Source: Mycobacterium sp. 852013-51886_SCH5428379 (GTDB lineage Bacteria; Actinomycetota; Actinomycetes; Mycobacteriales; Mycobacteriaceae). Taken from it: a DNA stretch of 64,000 nucleotides. Positions 43,926 to 53,313 of this stretch are shown here, piece by piece (within the stretch, counting starts at the first letter, position 1; every line of letters begins with the position of its first letter). The stretch spans positions 21,486 to 85,485 of the forward strand of contig NZ_LZSU01000009.1 in the NCBI RefSeq assembly GCF_001665575.1, read 5' to 3'. The notes under the pieces were generated by a model. The model had not been told where the DNA came from, made no database searches, and saw only the letters and a list, made by a program, of their open reading frames with translations. The translations under genes were made by a program, and so were the position numbers.

Positions 43926-44693
43926 ATGGTGTCCCGCCGGGACGCGCTGCGCTACGCCGCCGCAGCATCGGCGCTGGCCGGGGTCGGCGCAACAGCGGCG
44001 GCAGTGGGCAGTCCGACAGCGGCGGCCGCCGGTCCCATGCTCATCGACTTCGCCGCACACCAGATTCCGGCCGAACACATCCGCGCCGCGGGATACGCCG
44101 GGGTGGTCAACTACGTGTCGACGTCGCGGCCGGGCACCAACTTCGGCGCCAAACCGATCACCCGGCCCTACGCCGAGTCACTGACCCGGGCTGGGCTGGT
44201 CATCGTCAGCAACTACCAGTACGGAAAGCCCGGCGGCAGTGCCCCGTCGGATTTCACCCGCGGTTACGCCGGTGGTGTCGCCGACGCCCGGACCGCCTGG
44301 CAGATACACACGGCAGCCGGCGGCGGACGGAGTGCGCCGATCTACTTCTCGATCGACGAGGACATCAGCGAGGAGACGTGGAAGAACGTCGCGCTGCCGT
44401 GGTTCCGCGGGATCAACTCGGTGCTCGGCGTGCAGCGCACCGGTGTCTACGGCGGCATCGACGTGTGCCACTGGGCTGCCGTCGCCGGCGTGATCGGGAA
44501 CTCCCGTACCCCGGGACGCGTGTGGGCGTGGCAGACCAAGGCCTGGTCCGGCAACCGGATACACCCCAATGCCGCTCTCTACCAGCGCATCGTGGCCACG
44601 AAGTCGAACCCCGGCCCGCTGGTGGGCGGCTACGAAGTCGACGTCAACGACGTGCTGGCCCAAGACGTCGGCCAGTGGAACCTGCATCCCTGA
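43926..44693 (+). CDS. Tat-exported DUF1906 glycoside-hydrolase-like protein
   Basis: A 255-residue protein like M. tuberculosis Rv2525c. The N-terminal twin-arginine signal is SRRDALRYAAAASALAG, ending near AAAAG. The mature domain is a TIM-barrel-like DUF1906 fold beginning IDFAAHQIPAEHIRAAGYAGVVNYVS, with acidic residues in PIYFSIDEDIS that line the presumed active site and GGYEVDVND near the end. Rv2525c-type proteins are exported and linked to cell-wall integrity, but a hydrolase substrate is not established. I chose ATG 43926; GTG 43884 in the same frame lacks a ribosome site. It ends 7 bases before the convergent DUF2236 gene. Confidence 0.82.
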   Translation: MVSRRDALRYAAAASALAGVGATAAAVGSPTAAAAGPMLIDFAAHQIPAEHIRAAGYAGVVNYVSTSRPGTNFGAKPITRPYAESLTRAGLVIVSNYQYGKPGGSAPSDFTRGYAGGVADARTAWQIHTAAGGGRSAPIYFSIDEDISEETWKNVALPWFRGINSVLGVQRTGVYGGIDVCHWAAVAGVIGNSRTPGRVWAWQTKAWSGNRIHPNAALYQRIVATKSNPGPLVGGYEVDVNDVLAQDVGQWNLHP

Positions 44694-44700
44694 CGTCGGT

Positions 44701-46089
44701 TCAGCCGGTGAACGTCTCCCCCTTGGCCGAATGGTCGTGGTGGGTGAAGGTCAGCGGGATCTGCCGGCCGCGGGCGATTTTGTCCAGCATGGCGATCCGC
44801 TCGCGCGCCGGCGCCCCGGTCTCGTTCCTGCGCACTTGAACGGGATTGGACCACGGCAGCATGTCGGCGACCCTCACGAGGCCGACGTTGAGTCGGGTGA
44901 AGTTCTCGAACATCTGCACCCGGCGCCGGAAGTCGTAGCCCAGCGGCTCGAACAGCGTGCCGGCGATCATCGCCTCGATCTGCTGGTATCCGAACACCAC
45001 GCCGGCGGGGGCGAGCGCGATGGTGGCCGTGATCTGGTTGGCGTAGCGCGCCACCAGCTTCCTGGCCCAGTCGGGAAGGGTCTCCGTCAGGGTCGCGATG
45101 TGCGCGGGGCCCGCAATGGCGTCGACCAACTCGGCGCGCCACGGCGACGGGTTGCCGCCCCTGGCCAGAACGTAGTTCAGCGATTTGATCAACTCGACGC
45201 CGTCGGCGGAGCGCAGACGTTCGGGCGCACCCCACAACCGCCCGGAATACGACGAGTATTCGGCGAGATCGTCGAGCTCCTGCTTGGTGAGCCTGCGCCC
45301 GAATGCATGGTCGACGAGGCGGCCGAGCAGCATCCCGCTGCCGAAACCGAGCAGCGACGTCACGGGAATGGGTTCCCCGAACTTGAGATAGAGGTCGTCG
45401 CCCCATTTGCGCCGTAGTCCGCGGCTGACCACCGCATGCATGAACCGCACCCGCACCACGTCCTGAAACGCCTCGGACTGCCGGTCGAAGATGTCGGGCA
45501 GCGTGAACTGCGCGAACACTCGCGCGGTTTCGATGAAGCGGCGCGGACCGTCGTCGGCGAACCGGCCGGTGGAACCGGTGGCGGCGGAGATGTCGCCGGT
45601 CATCGCGGTCTCGTAGAACGCCCAGCCCTGGATGATGGTGGTCGACGCCCGCGTACTGGACATCGCCAGCATCCGGCCCCGTTCGGCGGCGACGAGATCG
45701 AACTGGCCGGGCAGCCCGTCTAGATGTTCGAAGAGTTCGACGTACTCGCGCGGGGGGTCCTCGAGCGTGTCGATGCCCTGGGTCAGCGCCTGTTCGAACA
45801 GCGCCCGGCCACGCTCGGGACCGAGGCGTTCGAACGCGTCCACCGCGCCGATCATGTGCTCGTCGGCCTGCCAGAAGTAATCGTCCCGCAGGCGGGTGAT
45901 CTCGTTCGGTTCGACCTCTTTGTCGATGTCGATCCAGTCACCGAAGATGAATTCGCGCATGTGCCGCCATTGAGCGGCGAAGTGGTCACGGCCGGGCGGG
46001 ATGGGTCGCAGCGGCCGATCGGGCTGGTCCCGACGGTTGAAGTCGACATCCTCGAGCGCGATCGTGGGAGATTCGCCGGTCACCGTCAT
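44701..46089 (-). CDS. DUF2236 (oxygenase MpaB-like) protein
   Basis: A 462-residue protein of the DUF2236/MpaB family, abundant in mycobacteria. Supporting segments are the early HMREFIFGDWIDIDKE, the central RVRFMHAVVSRGLRRKWGDD with its conserved RxxxMHxxVR-like core (His expected to bind heme in latex-clearing relatives) and GDPV-like PIPVTSLLGFG. The enzyme is likely an oxygenase, but the substrate is unknown. ATG 46089 is preferred over TTG 46101. The gene is alone on its transcript, with the spermidine-synthase-like gene 107 bases upstream on the same strand. Confidence 0.8.
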   Translation of the reverse strand: MTVTGESPTIALEDVDFNRRDQPDRPLRPIPPGRDHFAAQWRHMREFIFGDWIDIDKEVEPNEITRLRDDYFWQADEHMIGAVDAFERLGPERGRALFEQALTQGIDTLEDPPREYVELFEHLDGLPGQFDLVAAERGRMLAMSSTRASTTIIQGWAFYETAMTGDISAATGSTGRFADDGPRRFIETARVFAQFTLPDIFDRQSEAFQDVVRVRFMHAVVSRGLRRKWGDDLYLKFGEPIPVTSLLGFGSGMLLGRLVDHAFGRRLTKQELDDLAEYSSYSGRLWGAPERLRSADGVELIKSLNYVLARGGNPSPWRAELVDAIAGPAHIATLTETLPDWARKLVARYANQITATIALAPAGVVFGYQQIEAMIAGTLFEPLGYDFRRRVQMFENFTRLNVGLVRVADMLPWSNPVQVRRNETGAPARERIAMLDKIARGRQIPLTFTHHDHSAKGETFTG

Positions 46090-46195
46090 GTAGCGGTCCA
46101 ATCGCCAGGAATACAGGGCAGTCGTGACGACGCTATCGCACGACCCCGTCTAAGTGAATGACGATTCTGATCCGCGGTCGGTCGTTAGACCACAA

Positions 46196-46912
46196 TCACT
46201 GCCGACGGGCGACGTAGACCGTGTTGGTCGAGTACCCGCCCGTCAGCGGATTGGGGAACCGAACGACGGATGCCTCGGATCGATCGAAGACCCCGGCGAG
46301 GACCGTCTCGAACTCCGAGTCGGGGGGATCGTCGGACCACAACGCGAAGACTCCGCCGGGATGCAGGTGGTCGACGATCTTCTTGAGCCCGGCAGGCGTG
46401 TAGAACGCGCGGTGACTCGGATGCAGGACGTGTCGCGGCGTGTGGTCGATGTCGAGCAGGACGGCGTGGAAGCGGCGCCCCGGCGCCTCCGGATCGAAAC
46501 CGGCGGGGCTGTCCGTCATGGCGAAGAAGTCGCCCTGCTGCAGGCGAAGTCGAGGGTCCGCCACCATTTCGGCGGTGTCGGGTAGGAGCCCCCGTTGATG
46601 CCAGCCGATGACCTCTGCAAGCGCCTCCACCACTACGAGGGCACGAACGCGGGGATCCGCGAGCGCCGTCTGCGCGGTATAGCCGAGTCCCAGTCCTCCG
46701 ACGACGACGTCGAGGTCGGAATCGGCTGCTGCGGCGAGACCGAGGCGAGCGAGCTCCACCTCGGCCACCGTGAACAGACTCGACATCAAGAACTCGTCAT
46801 CGAGCTTCGCCTCGTACACATCCACGTTCAGCGACGGCTCGGTCCGCCTGCGTAGGCTGATGACACCCATGGGGGTCTGCGACCAATCCAGTTCGACGAA
46901 GCGTGGACTCAC
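46196..46912 (-). CDS. Spermidine-synthase-like methyltransferase-fold protein
   Basis: A 238-residue Rossmann-fold protein. The nucleotide/SAM motif is VVVGGLGLGYTAQTAL near residue 70, followed by VVVEALAEVIGWHQ and VLLDIDHTP near 155, the order seen in spermidine synthases and related methyltransferases. It lacks the classic GGGDG, so putrescine aminopropylation is doubtful. GTG 46912 overlaps the stop of the glutaminase gene (GTGA), and the two are translated together. The link between glutamine hydrolysis and this enzyme is unexplained. Confidence 0.7.
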   Translation of the reverse strand: MSPRFVELDWSQTPMGVISLRRRTEPSLNVDVYEAKLDDEFLMSSLFTVAEVELARLGLAAAADSDLDVVVGGLGLGYTAQTALADPRVRALVVVEALAEVIGWHQRGLLPDTAEMVADPRLRLQQGDFFAMTDSPAGFDPEAPGRRFHAVLLDIDHTPRHVLHPSHRAFYTPAGLKKIVDHLHPGGVFALWSDDPPDSEFETVLAGVFDRSEASVVRFPNPLTGGYSTNTVYVARRQ

Positions 46913-48189
46913 GACGAACCCAGATCTCCGCCGACCTGTCTCACCACGGTGACTCGGCCGCCGTCGCCCGGATCGGGTTCCGGCAGAACAGACTCCGGGT
47001 CGACCAGATAGACATCGTGACCATCGAGAGTGAGTCGACGGACGACCTCCAGCAGCATGCGCCGGGCGACATCGTCGATCGAATAGACCATCGTGAGGTC
47101 CAGCGCCACCCGAGCTTCTGTCGGCGCGGTGTCCACGACCTCTCGAATCACCTTCTCCACACCGGCGAAGCGGATCCCGCCTTGCAACTGGACGACTCGG
47201 ATCACGTCCGGTCCGGCGTTGTCCACTGAGTTGGATCGCACGACCGAACGGGCAGCGGCCGGAACCTCCATCACATGCAGACCCATGTCGGAGGAGAACC
47301 GTCCGAACAACGACACTCCGCGAACACTGTTCCCGTGGGCATCCAGTCGCGGTGAGAACGTGGCGATCCCGATCTGACCGGGAAGGGCGCCGATCAGGCC
47401 TCCGGCCACACCGCTCTTCGCCGGGATGCCCACCTGGGTCGCCCAGTCACCGGCGGCGTCATACATTCCGCAGGTGGACATCACACTCAATACCTGACGA
47501 ACCACGGGCTCGGTCACCACGCGCTCCCCCGTGAGCGGATTGACCCCATGGTTGGCCAGAGTCGCAGCCATCACGGCCAGATCGCGGGCGGTGACGAGCA
47601 GCGAGCACTGATGGATGTAGCCGTCGACAACGACGGCTGGATCTTCGGTGAGGATGTTGTAGCTGCGGAGCATGTGGGCGATGGCGAGGTTGCGGTGCGC
47701 ATGCTCCATCTCCGACGCGCACACCGATTCATCGATGGCGAGTCGGCGTCCCGCAAACGCCGAAAGTCCGCTGACCACATGCTCCAACCGCTCTTCTGGG
47801 TCCAGTGCTTCGCGGCCGGCCAGCGAGTACGCGGTGATCGCGCCGGCGTTGATCATTGGATTGAGTGGTCGACCCGAACCGCCTTCGAGGGAGAGCTCGT
47901 TGAACGCCTCCCCCGACGGTTCGACACCGACTTTGGCCAGCACGGTGTCGAAGCCTCGATCAGCCAGGGCCAGCGCGTACGTGAAGGGCTTGGAGATCGA
48001 CTGGATCGTGAACTCGACATCGACGTCACCGGCGCCGTAGACCGCGCCGTCCACCATGGCGAACGCCGCGCCGAGGCGGTCCGGATCCGCTGTCGCCAAC
48101 TCGGGAATGTACGCCGCCGGCGCCCCGGAGGTGTCCGACGCGAAGTCCTCGAGCACTTCGGTCAGGTAGTCAGGAATCGGTGACCGCAT
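46909..48189 (-). CDS. glsA: Glutaminase A with C-terminal STAS domain
   Basis: A 426-residue protein. The serine-dependent glutaminase domain (about residues 20-310) deaminates glutamine to glutamate. Its catalytic Ser-x-x-Lys is in FTIQSISKPFTY and supporting motifs are NPMINAGAITA and AKSGVAGGL. A C-terminal STAS domain (about 330-410) follows, with VRVVQLQGGIRFAGVE and ALDLTMVYSID. Such glutaminase-STAS fusions occur in actinobacteria. ATG 48189 follows an excellent AAAGGAGG site. Coupled to the spermidine-synthase-like gene by a 4-base overlap. The LAL regulator gene lies just upstream on the same strand and may control it. Confidence 0.92.
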   Translation of the reverse strand: MRSPIPDYLTEVLEDFASDTSGAPAAYIPELATADPDRLGAAFAMVDGAVYGAGDVDVEFTIQSISKPFTYALALADRGFDTVLAKVGVEPSGEAFNELSLEGGSGRPLNPMINAGAITAYSLAGREALDPEERLEHVVSGLSAFAGRRLAIDESVCASEMEHAHRNLAIAHMLRSYNILTEDPAVVVDGYIHQCSLLVTARDLAVMAATLANHGVNPLTGERVVTEPVVRQVLSVMSTCGMYDAAGDWATQVGIPAKSGVAGGLIGALPGQIGIATFSPRLDAHGNSVRGVSLFGRFSSDMGLHVMEVPAAARSVVRSNSVDNAGPDVIRVVQLQGGIRFAGVEKVIREVVDTAPTEARVALDLTMVYSIDDVARRMLLEVVRRLTLDGHDVYLVDPESVLPEPDPGDGGRVTVVRQVGGDLGSS

Positions 48190-48270
48190 GGCCCTCCTTT
48201 ACGCGCGAACGCTCGTGCATCTTGTGCCCGGCGGATCGATCTGGACACCCACGATTCCATCCGCATCCTC

Positions 48271-51072
48271 TCAGGGCAGGGGCAGCTCCCTGAGTTGTCG
48301 GCGGGAGGTGATGCCGAGTTTCCGGAAGATGTTTCGCAGGTGGGCTTCAATTGTGCGCGGACTCAGAAAGAGTTGCGCGCCCACCTCACGGGAGGTAGCC
48401 CCCGTCGCGACGAGCCGTGCGATGGTCAGTTCCTGGGCGGTGAGCGCGTCGGTGGGTTGGGCGGTCCGTTTGCGGGGATGCTCGCCGGTGGCCTGTAGCT
48501 CGCGGGCGGCGCGGGCGGCGAACGGCTCTGCGCCCATGTCCGACAGCAGCGCATGTGCGGTGCGGAGTTGTTCGCGGGCGTCGCTGCGGCGACCTTCGCG
48601 CCGCAGCCATTCGCCGTAGACCAGGTGGGTGCGGGCGAGGAAGGCGTCCATTCGGCAGTTCTGTAGCCGCTCGATCGCTTCGCGGTAGTGCTTGTCCGCT
48701 TCCCCTCCGGTGCTGGTCAGCGCCCGTGAGCGGGCGGCGATACCGAGCGCCCATTCGGTGCCACTGGCCTGGGCTCTCGCGTCGAGTTCTTCCATTGCGC
48801 GAGAGGCGGCTTCGAAATCACCGGCGCGGGCGGCCGCCTCGACGAGCTCGTGGAGCGCCATCCCCCTGATCCCCGGTTCGTACGAATCCCGTGCGCAGGC
48901 GGCGGCCTGCTGCGCCGCCGCATAGTTGCCGCGGCCGTTGTGCAACACCGCCATTGCGCACTGAGACACCGTCGCTTCGATACCCCGCGAGTGTTCTGTT
49001 GCCGTGCCACCACACGTGTCATGCCGAGCGGTGGCGCCAACATCGACTCCGCGCCATGCCTCCAGGTACGTGTGGGCGTAGCCCATTGGCTTCGCGCCCG
49101 ATGCTTGCGATATCGCCGCAGCCTCGTCTGCCAACTCGGCGGCGCGGGAGAGCTCGCCGGTGTAGACCCGCGCGAAAGCCAAGACGATCAGTGCCGTGGG
49201 CAGCGTGGCGAGAGCACCGGCATCGCGCGCCTGGCGCACATGGCGGTCGGCCAACACGATGGCCAGTTCATCCTCGAAGAGTGCGATCGCGGTTCGTGCG
49301 GCCAACGACAGCCAGTTGCCGGCGTCGCCGGCTCGGACGGTTCCGACCGGAGACACGTGATCCCGGAACGCCTTCAGCGCCTGCCTGAGGATGGGCGCAC
49401 CGGATTCGAACCCGTCGGTGTGTACGGCCACCAACCCCCTGAGCAGCAAATCCGCCGGGCCCGGTGCCCCCGGCGCCGGTGCGGCGCTGACGGCTTCGGC
49501 AATCTCCGGCACGCCGGGCTCGACACCCGAACCCCCGGTGATGGTCGCCGCGTCGAAGGCCTGCAGGTAGGTCTCACGAGCGAGCGAGGGATCCAAGGAA
49601 CCCAACATCTGAGCGGCCCCCAGCAGCATCCCCGGCACCTCGCTGCCTTGGGTGAGGTGGAAGGTGATCTGGGCGCGGAGCAGCTCCAGACGGGCGCGGT
49701 GCAACTCGTCCAGCCGCCCGGCGTCCACGCTGTCCAGAAGAGCCAGGGCAGCTTCGGGCGCACCGGCACAGTGCTCAGCGTTGGCGGCATTCAGTGCGCG
49801 TCTCGCCCGACTCGCAGGCTCCGGCGTCAAGTCGGTCGCGCGCCGGAGAAACGCAGCCGCAGCACAGAACCCCCCGCGGGCCAACGCACGATCGGCCGAA
49901 CGCTCCAAGTCCGCGGCGGCGTCTTCGTCGGTACCCAACACCGACTGCGCGCGGTGCCACGCGCGGCGGTCCGGGTCGGCCTGCGGGTCGGTGGCAGCAG
50001 CCAGGACGGCGTGGGCCCGACGGTGTTGGGGTGCCGCGGCGGCACGGTAGACCGCCGAGCGCACCAACGGGTGACGAAACCGGACTCGGGTGTCGATCTC
50101 GAGCAGCCCCGCGGTCTCCGCGGGCGCGGCTGCCTCGCGGTCGATCCCCAGGTGATCGGCCGCGCGCCACAGCAGCCCCGCGTCCCCGGTCGGCTCGGAA
50201 GCAGCCACCAACAACAGCTGCTGCGTCTGCGCCGGGAGACTGCTCGACCGCCGCGCGAAGCTGTCCTCGATTCGGCGCGGGACGCTCATGGCGTCGGGGA
50301 GTCCGAAGCCGCCGGCCAACTGCTCGCTGCTGGGCAGCTCCAGGAGCGCCAGCGGATTACCGCGCGCTTCGGCGACGATGCGGTCGCGCACCCCGCGATC
50401 CAGCGGGGCGCCGACAACCGTGGTCAGCAATGCCCGGGCGTCGGCCTCCCCCAACCCGTCCAGGCGCAGCTCAGGTAATCCGGCCAACGGGTCGGCGCCG
50501 CTTCCGCCGGACTCCCGGACTGCGAAGATCAACACGAGCCGTTCGGCCCCCACGCGCCGCGCCATGAATGCGAGAACCTGCGCCGACGCCTGATCCAGCC
50601 ATTGCGCGTCGTCGATGAGACACAGCATCGGCCCCTCATCGGCCAGGAGGTTGAGGACGGCCAGCCCGACCAGGAAGCGATCCGGCGCGGGGCCGGCCTG
50701 ACGACCCAACGCAACCCCGAGCGCGGTCTGCTGCGGGGATGGCAGCGTGTCGGCGCGGTCGAGCAACGGCGCGCACAGTTGATGCAGACCGGCAAAGGCG
50801 AAATGCGTCTCCGACTCCACACCGACCGCGGACTCCACCCGGATTCCCGATGAGACTGCGGTGTCGCGGGCGTACTGCAGCAGCGCAGACTTCCCGATGC
50901 CCGCCTCCCCGCGGACCACGAGCACCCCGCTGCGCCCTGCCGATGCCTCGGCCAGCAGTCGGTCGATCGAGTCGCACTCCGTGTGTCGACCCAGCAGTCC
51001 GGCTCTTCGCTCAGTCCTGACTCGGACCGCCACCTCGTTCCCACCTACTGGCGAAGACGCCAGAATCGTCAT
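48271..51072 (-). CDS. Second large LuxR-family (LAL/MalT-like) regulator
   Basis: A 933-residue paralogue of the protein at 35130-37883. The ATPase domain has VVRGEAGIGKSALLQYA (Walker A) and MLCLIDDAQWLD (Walker B region). A helical repeat middle follows. The C-terminal LuxR domain reads LTAQELTIARLVATGATSREV then LSPRTIEAHLRNIFRKLGI. Shared segments with the first copy include FAFAGLHQLC, FLVGLAVLNLL and RFRHPLVRSA. The start is ATG 51072; the 62 upstream open codons overlap the promoter region and do not look coding. It diverges from the TetR gene and precedes glsA with an 81-base gap, so glsA is a plausible target. Confidence 0.92.
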   Translation of the reverse strand: MTILASSPVGGNEVAVRVRTERRAGLLGRHTECDSIDRLLAEASAGRSGVLVVRGEAGIGKSALLQYARDTAVSSGIRVESAVGVESETHFAFAGLHQLCAPLLDRADTLPSPQQTALGVALGRQAGPAPDRFLVGLAVLNLLADEGPMLCLIDDAQWLDQASAQVLAFMARRVGAERLVLIFAVRESGGSGADPLAGLPELRLDGLGEADARALLTTVVGAPLDRGVRDRIVAEARGNPLALLELPSSEQLAGGFGLPDAMSVPRRIEDSFARRSSSLPAQTQQLLLVAASEPTGDAGLLWRAADHLGIDREAAAPAETAGLLEIDTRVRFRHPLVRSAVYRAAAAPQHRRAHAVLAAATDPQADPDRRAWHRAQSVLGTDEDAAADLERSADRALARGGFCAAAAFLRRATDLTPEPASRARRALNAANAEHCAGAPEAALALLDSVDAGRLDELHRARLELLRAQITFHLTQGSEVPGMLLGAAQMLGSLDPSLARETYLQAFDAATITGGSGVEPGVPEIAEAVSAAPAPGAPGPADLLLRGLVAVHTDGFESGAPILRQALKAFRDHVSPVGTVRAGDAGNWLSLAARTAIALFEDELAIVLADRHVRQARDAGALATLPTALIVLAFARVYTGELSRAAELADEAAAISQASGAKPMGYAHTYLEAWRGVDVGATARHDTCGGTATEHSRGIEATVSQCAMAVLHNGRGNYAAAQQAAACARDSYEPGIRGMALHELVEAAARAGDFEAASRAMEELDARAQASGTEWALGIAARSRALTSTGGEADKHYREAIERLQNCRMDAFLARTHLVYGEWLRREGRRSDAREQLRTAHALLSDMGAEPFAARAARELQATGEHPRKRTAQPTDALTAQELTIARLVATGATSREVGAQLFLSPRTIEAHLRNIFRKLGITSRRQLRELPLP

Positions 51073-51291
51073 CGCAGGACCGGAGGTCGCAAGGGGCCCA
51101 CGGACACGCCGGCTCTCAACCGGATTCGGTCGGCGGGCGAAGTGTCTTGTGGGTTGATCAGTTCGACGAACACGTGGCGGGCTTCCTCCTCTGCGAGGCG
51201 CCCATCCGTGCTGGTCAGAGCGTGCCGAGTACTGACCGGGAGCGCCGCGACCGGCCACTGGAAACGATACGAGACGGTCCGCTTCCCGTCA

Positions 51292-51309
51292 ATACGGACC
51301 GGACCGTAT
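51292..51309. promoter_or_regulatory. Inverted repeat, probable TetR operator
   Basis: ATACGG (51292-51297) and CCGTAT (51304-51309) are perfect 6-base arms around ACCGGA. The repeat lies 38 bases before the TetR start and within the 275-bp divergent gap with the LAL regulator, so it may control both. The spacing and symmetry suit a TetR dimer. Confidence 0.6.
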
Positions 51310-51347
51310 CGCATCCGGAAATGGGTCGTCTCCCTTACGGTTGCGGT

Positions 51348-51908
51348 ATGCCTGCCAACCGCAGCGAGCACTCCCGTCGCGCCATCCTCGACGCGTCCAT
51401 CTCGATGATCTGCGAGCTCGGGTACGACAACACCTCGATCGAGGCGATTGCCAGGCAGGCGGGCGTGAGCAAGCAGACGATCTACCGCTGGTGGCCGTCC
51501 AAGGGTGCGGTCATCCTCGAAGCTGCCACCGAGAGCCTCGGCACCGTCGTGTCGATCCCTGACACCGGGGACTTCGTCGCCGACATCCGGACCCAGCTGA
51601 CAGCAATCCTGGAGTTGATCGCAACCACCGGCTTCGGGCCGGCATATCGGTGTCTGATCGCCGCCGGCCAATCCGACCCGGACCTCCTGCGCGCCGTCTA
51701 CGACCAGGTCGTCGAACCCAACATTCAAGACTTCGGCGCCCGGGTCGCCCTGGCTCAGCAGCGCGGCGAATTGCGCGCCGACGCCGACTGGCGAACCATG
51801 CGCGATCTGCTGTACGGGGTCGTCGAGTACCGCCTGGTCCATGCGATGCCCCTCGAACCCGCATACCTCGACGGCGTCCTGGAGATCGTGTTCCACGGGA
51901 TGCACTGA
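51348..51908 (+). CDS. TetR/AcrR-family regulator
   Basis: A 186-residue repressor. The helix-turn-helix is clear (SRRAILDASISMICELGYDNTS, then IARQAGVSKQTIYRWWPSK), and the C-terminal half resembles the TetR_C_11-like ligand domain. ATG 51348 is the first start matching the family N-terminus. It probably represses itself, and perhaps the divergent LAL gene, through the inverted repeat at 51292-51309. The downstream DUF5996/Rieske genes on the same strand could also be targets. Confidence 0.92.
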   Translation: MPANRSEHSRRAILDASISMICELGYDNTSIEAIARQAGVSKQTIYRWWPSKGAVILEAATESLGTVVSIPDTGDFVADIRTQLTAILELIATTGFGPAYRCLIAAGQSDPDLLRAVYDQVVEPNIQDFGARVALAQQRGELRADADWRTMRDLLYGVVEYRLVHAMPLEPAYLDGVLEIVFHGMH

Positions 51909-52053
51909 CGGGTATGGGCCGGCGTCTGCGTAAGGGACTTTCACCGACGCGAAGGGGTCCCCGACTCTGCCAACCTGGTGGCACGAAGAAAACCGTCGAA
52001 ATGGGAGCGCACAAACACCTCATGGCCTCACGAACCCAACGGACGCCATCGTC

Positions 52054-52266
52054 GTGAACAGACCGAGGTCCCCGAAACCGGCCGTGCCGCAACCGAACAA
52101 ACACGCAACGCGATTACCGCTCTACGCGATGGGCATCGGCGCGGCGGGAGCCGCGCTGTTCATCGGGGTCACGCCCGGCCAGGCGAACGCGATGCCGACA
52201 GCCTTCTCAAACGGCGGCTTTGCTGCTGTCGAAGTTGTTAACGTCGACCGCGTCCCATTGAAGTAA
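52054..52266 (+). CDS. Possible small membrane or exported peptide
   Basis: Within the 422-base gap 51909-52330 the only plausible gene is this 70-codon frame from GTG 52054. It has a basic N-terminus (MNRPRSPKPAVPQPNKHATR), one hydrophobic stretch (YAMGIGAAGAALFIGV) and an ANA site that could be cleaved. No ribosome-binding site is convincing and no family is recognised. The rest of the gap holds nothing I can identify apart from a weak promoter-like GTTC-N16-GGGTAT at 51890-51915. Confidence 0.35.
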   Translation: MNRPRSPKPAVPQPNKHATRLPLYAMGIGAAGAALFIGVTPGQANAMPTAFSNGGFAAVEVVNVDRVPLK

Positions 52267-52330
52267 GAGCGTGACCATGGACGCCGCCGGTATTGGGCGC
52301 GATCACTTCTACAACAACAGGGAGGCGCGA

Positions 52331-53276
52331 ATGACCGACGCTCGAGCGAGGAAGGGCTGGCCGTCTCTACGCGTCGACGACTGGGAACCGACGCGCCGAT
52401 CGCTGCACATGTGGAGCCAGATCGTGGGCAAGGTCCCGGCTGGCTCACGCGCCGCTGGTCAATCACTGGTGGCAGGTGCCGCTCTACGTGTCCCCCCGGG
52501 GATTGACGACGTCGGCGATCCCCGCGGGAACCGACTCTTTCGACATGGAGTTCGACTTCGTCGACCATGCACTCAAGGTGCGGGTGAGTGACGGCGGCGC
52601 AGCCGCCATCGATCTGCGGGACACCTCCGTGGCGCGCTTCCACCGATCAGTGCTGGACACGCTCGACGCACTGGGCGTGGCGGCGCGTATCTCGAAGGGA
52701 CCCAACGAAGTACACCCCGCCGTGCCGTTCGCCGAGGACACGCACACCGGATACGATCCCGCCGCGGCCAACGCATTCTGGCGACAGCTGGTACAAGCCG
52801 ACCGCGTGATCGGACAGTTCCGTGCCCGGTTCATCGGCAAGGTCAGTCCCGTGCACTTCTTCTGGGGTTCCTTCGACCTCGCCTGCACCCGATTCTCCGG
52901 CCGACCCGCTCCCCGGCACCCCGGCGGTGCGCCCAATTGCGGTGCGTGGGTGATGGAGGAGGGCTACTCGCATGAGCTGACCAGTTGCGGATTCTGGCCC
53001 GGCGGCGCGGCCGAAGGCGCGTTCTACTCCTACGCCTACCCCGAACCGTCCGGGTTTGCCGACGCCGCCGACCCTCCCGCGGGTGTCTTCTACGACAACG
53101 AGCTGAGGCAGTATCTGCTGCCGTACGAGGTTGCCCGCCAAGCGAATGACCCCGATTCGGCCGTGATGGACTTCCTCGAGTTCACCTACCGCGCGGCGGC
53201 GGACTTGATGGGATGGGACCGGACCGCCCTCGAGAGCGACCCCAACCGCTGGACGCACAAGGTCGCATCGCGGTGA
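52331..53276 (+). pseudogene. DUF5996 gene with a single-base frameshift
   Basis: ATG 52331 follows a good GGGAGG site and begins a protein matching the DUF5996 family start (KGWPSLRVDDWEPTRRSLHMWSQIVGKV). At the CCC run 52435-52437 the reading shifts. Removing one C would continue as RLAHAPLVNHWWQVPLYVSPRG and join the long downstream frame (GPNEVHPAVPF, KVSPVHFFWGSFDLACTRFSGRPAPRHPGG, ELTSCGFWPGG), which fits the family to the stop at 53276. The family is uncharacterised. The defect is either a real inactivation or a homopolymer sequencing error. An internal ATG at 52476 could still make a shortened product. The Rieske operon starts 38 bases later. Confidence 0.8.
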
Positions 53277-53313
53277 CCGACCAGATCCGCGAGTCCGCAA
53301 CGGCGTACGTGAC

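Noticed and set aside
51890..51915. GTTC-N16-GGGTAT, SigF-like, after the TetR gene
   Set aside because: One mismatch in a short element and only a doubtful small ORF downstream; not enough to list as a promoter.
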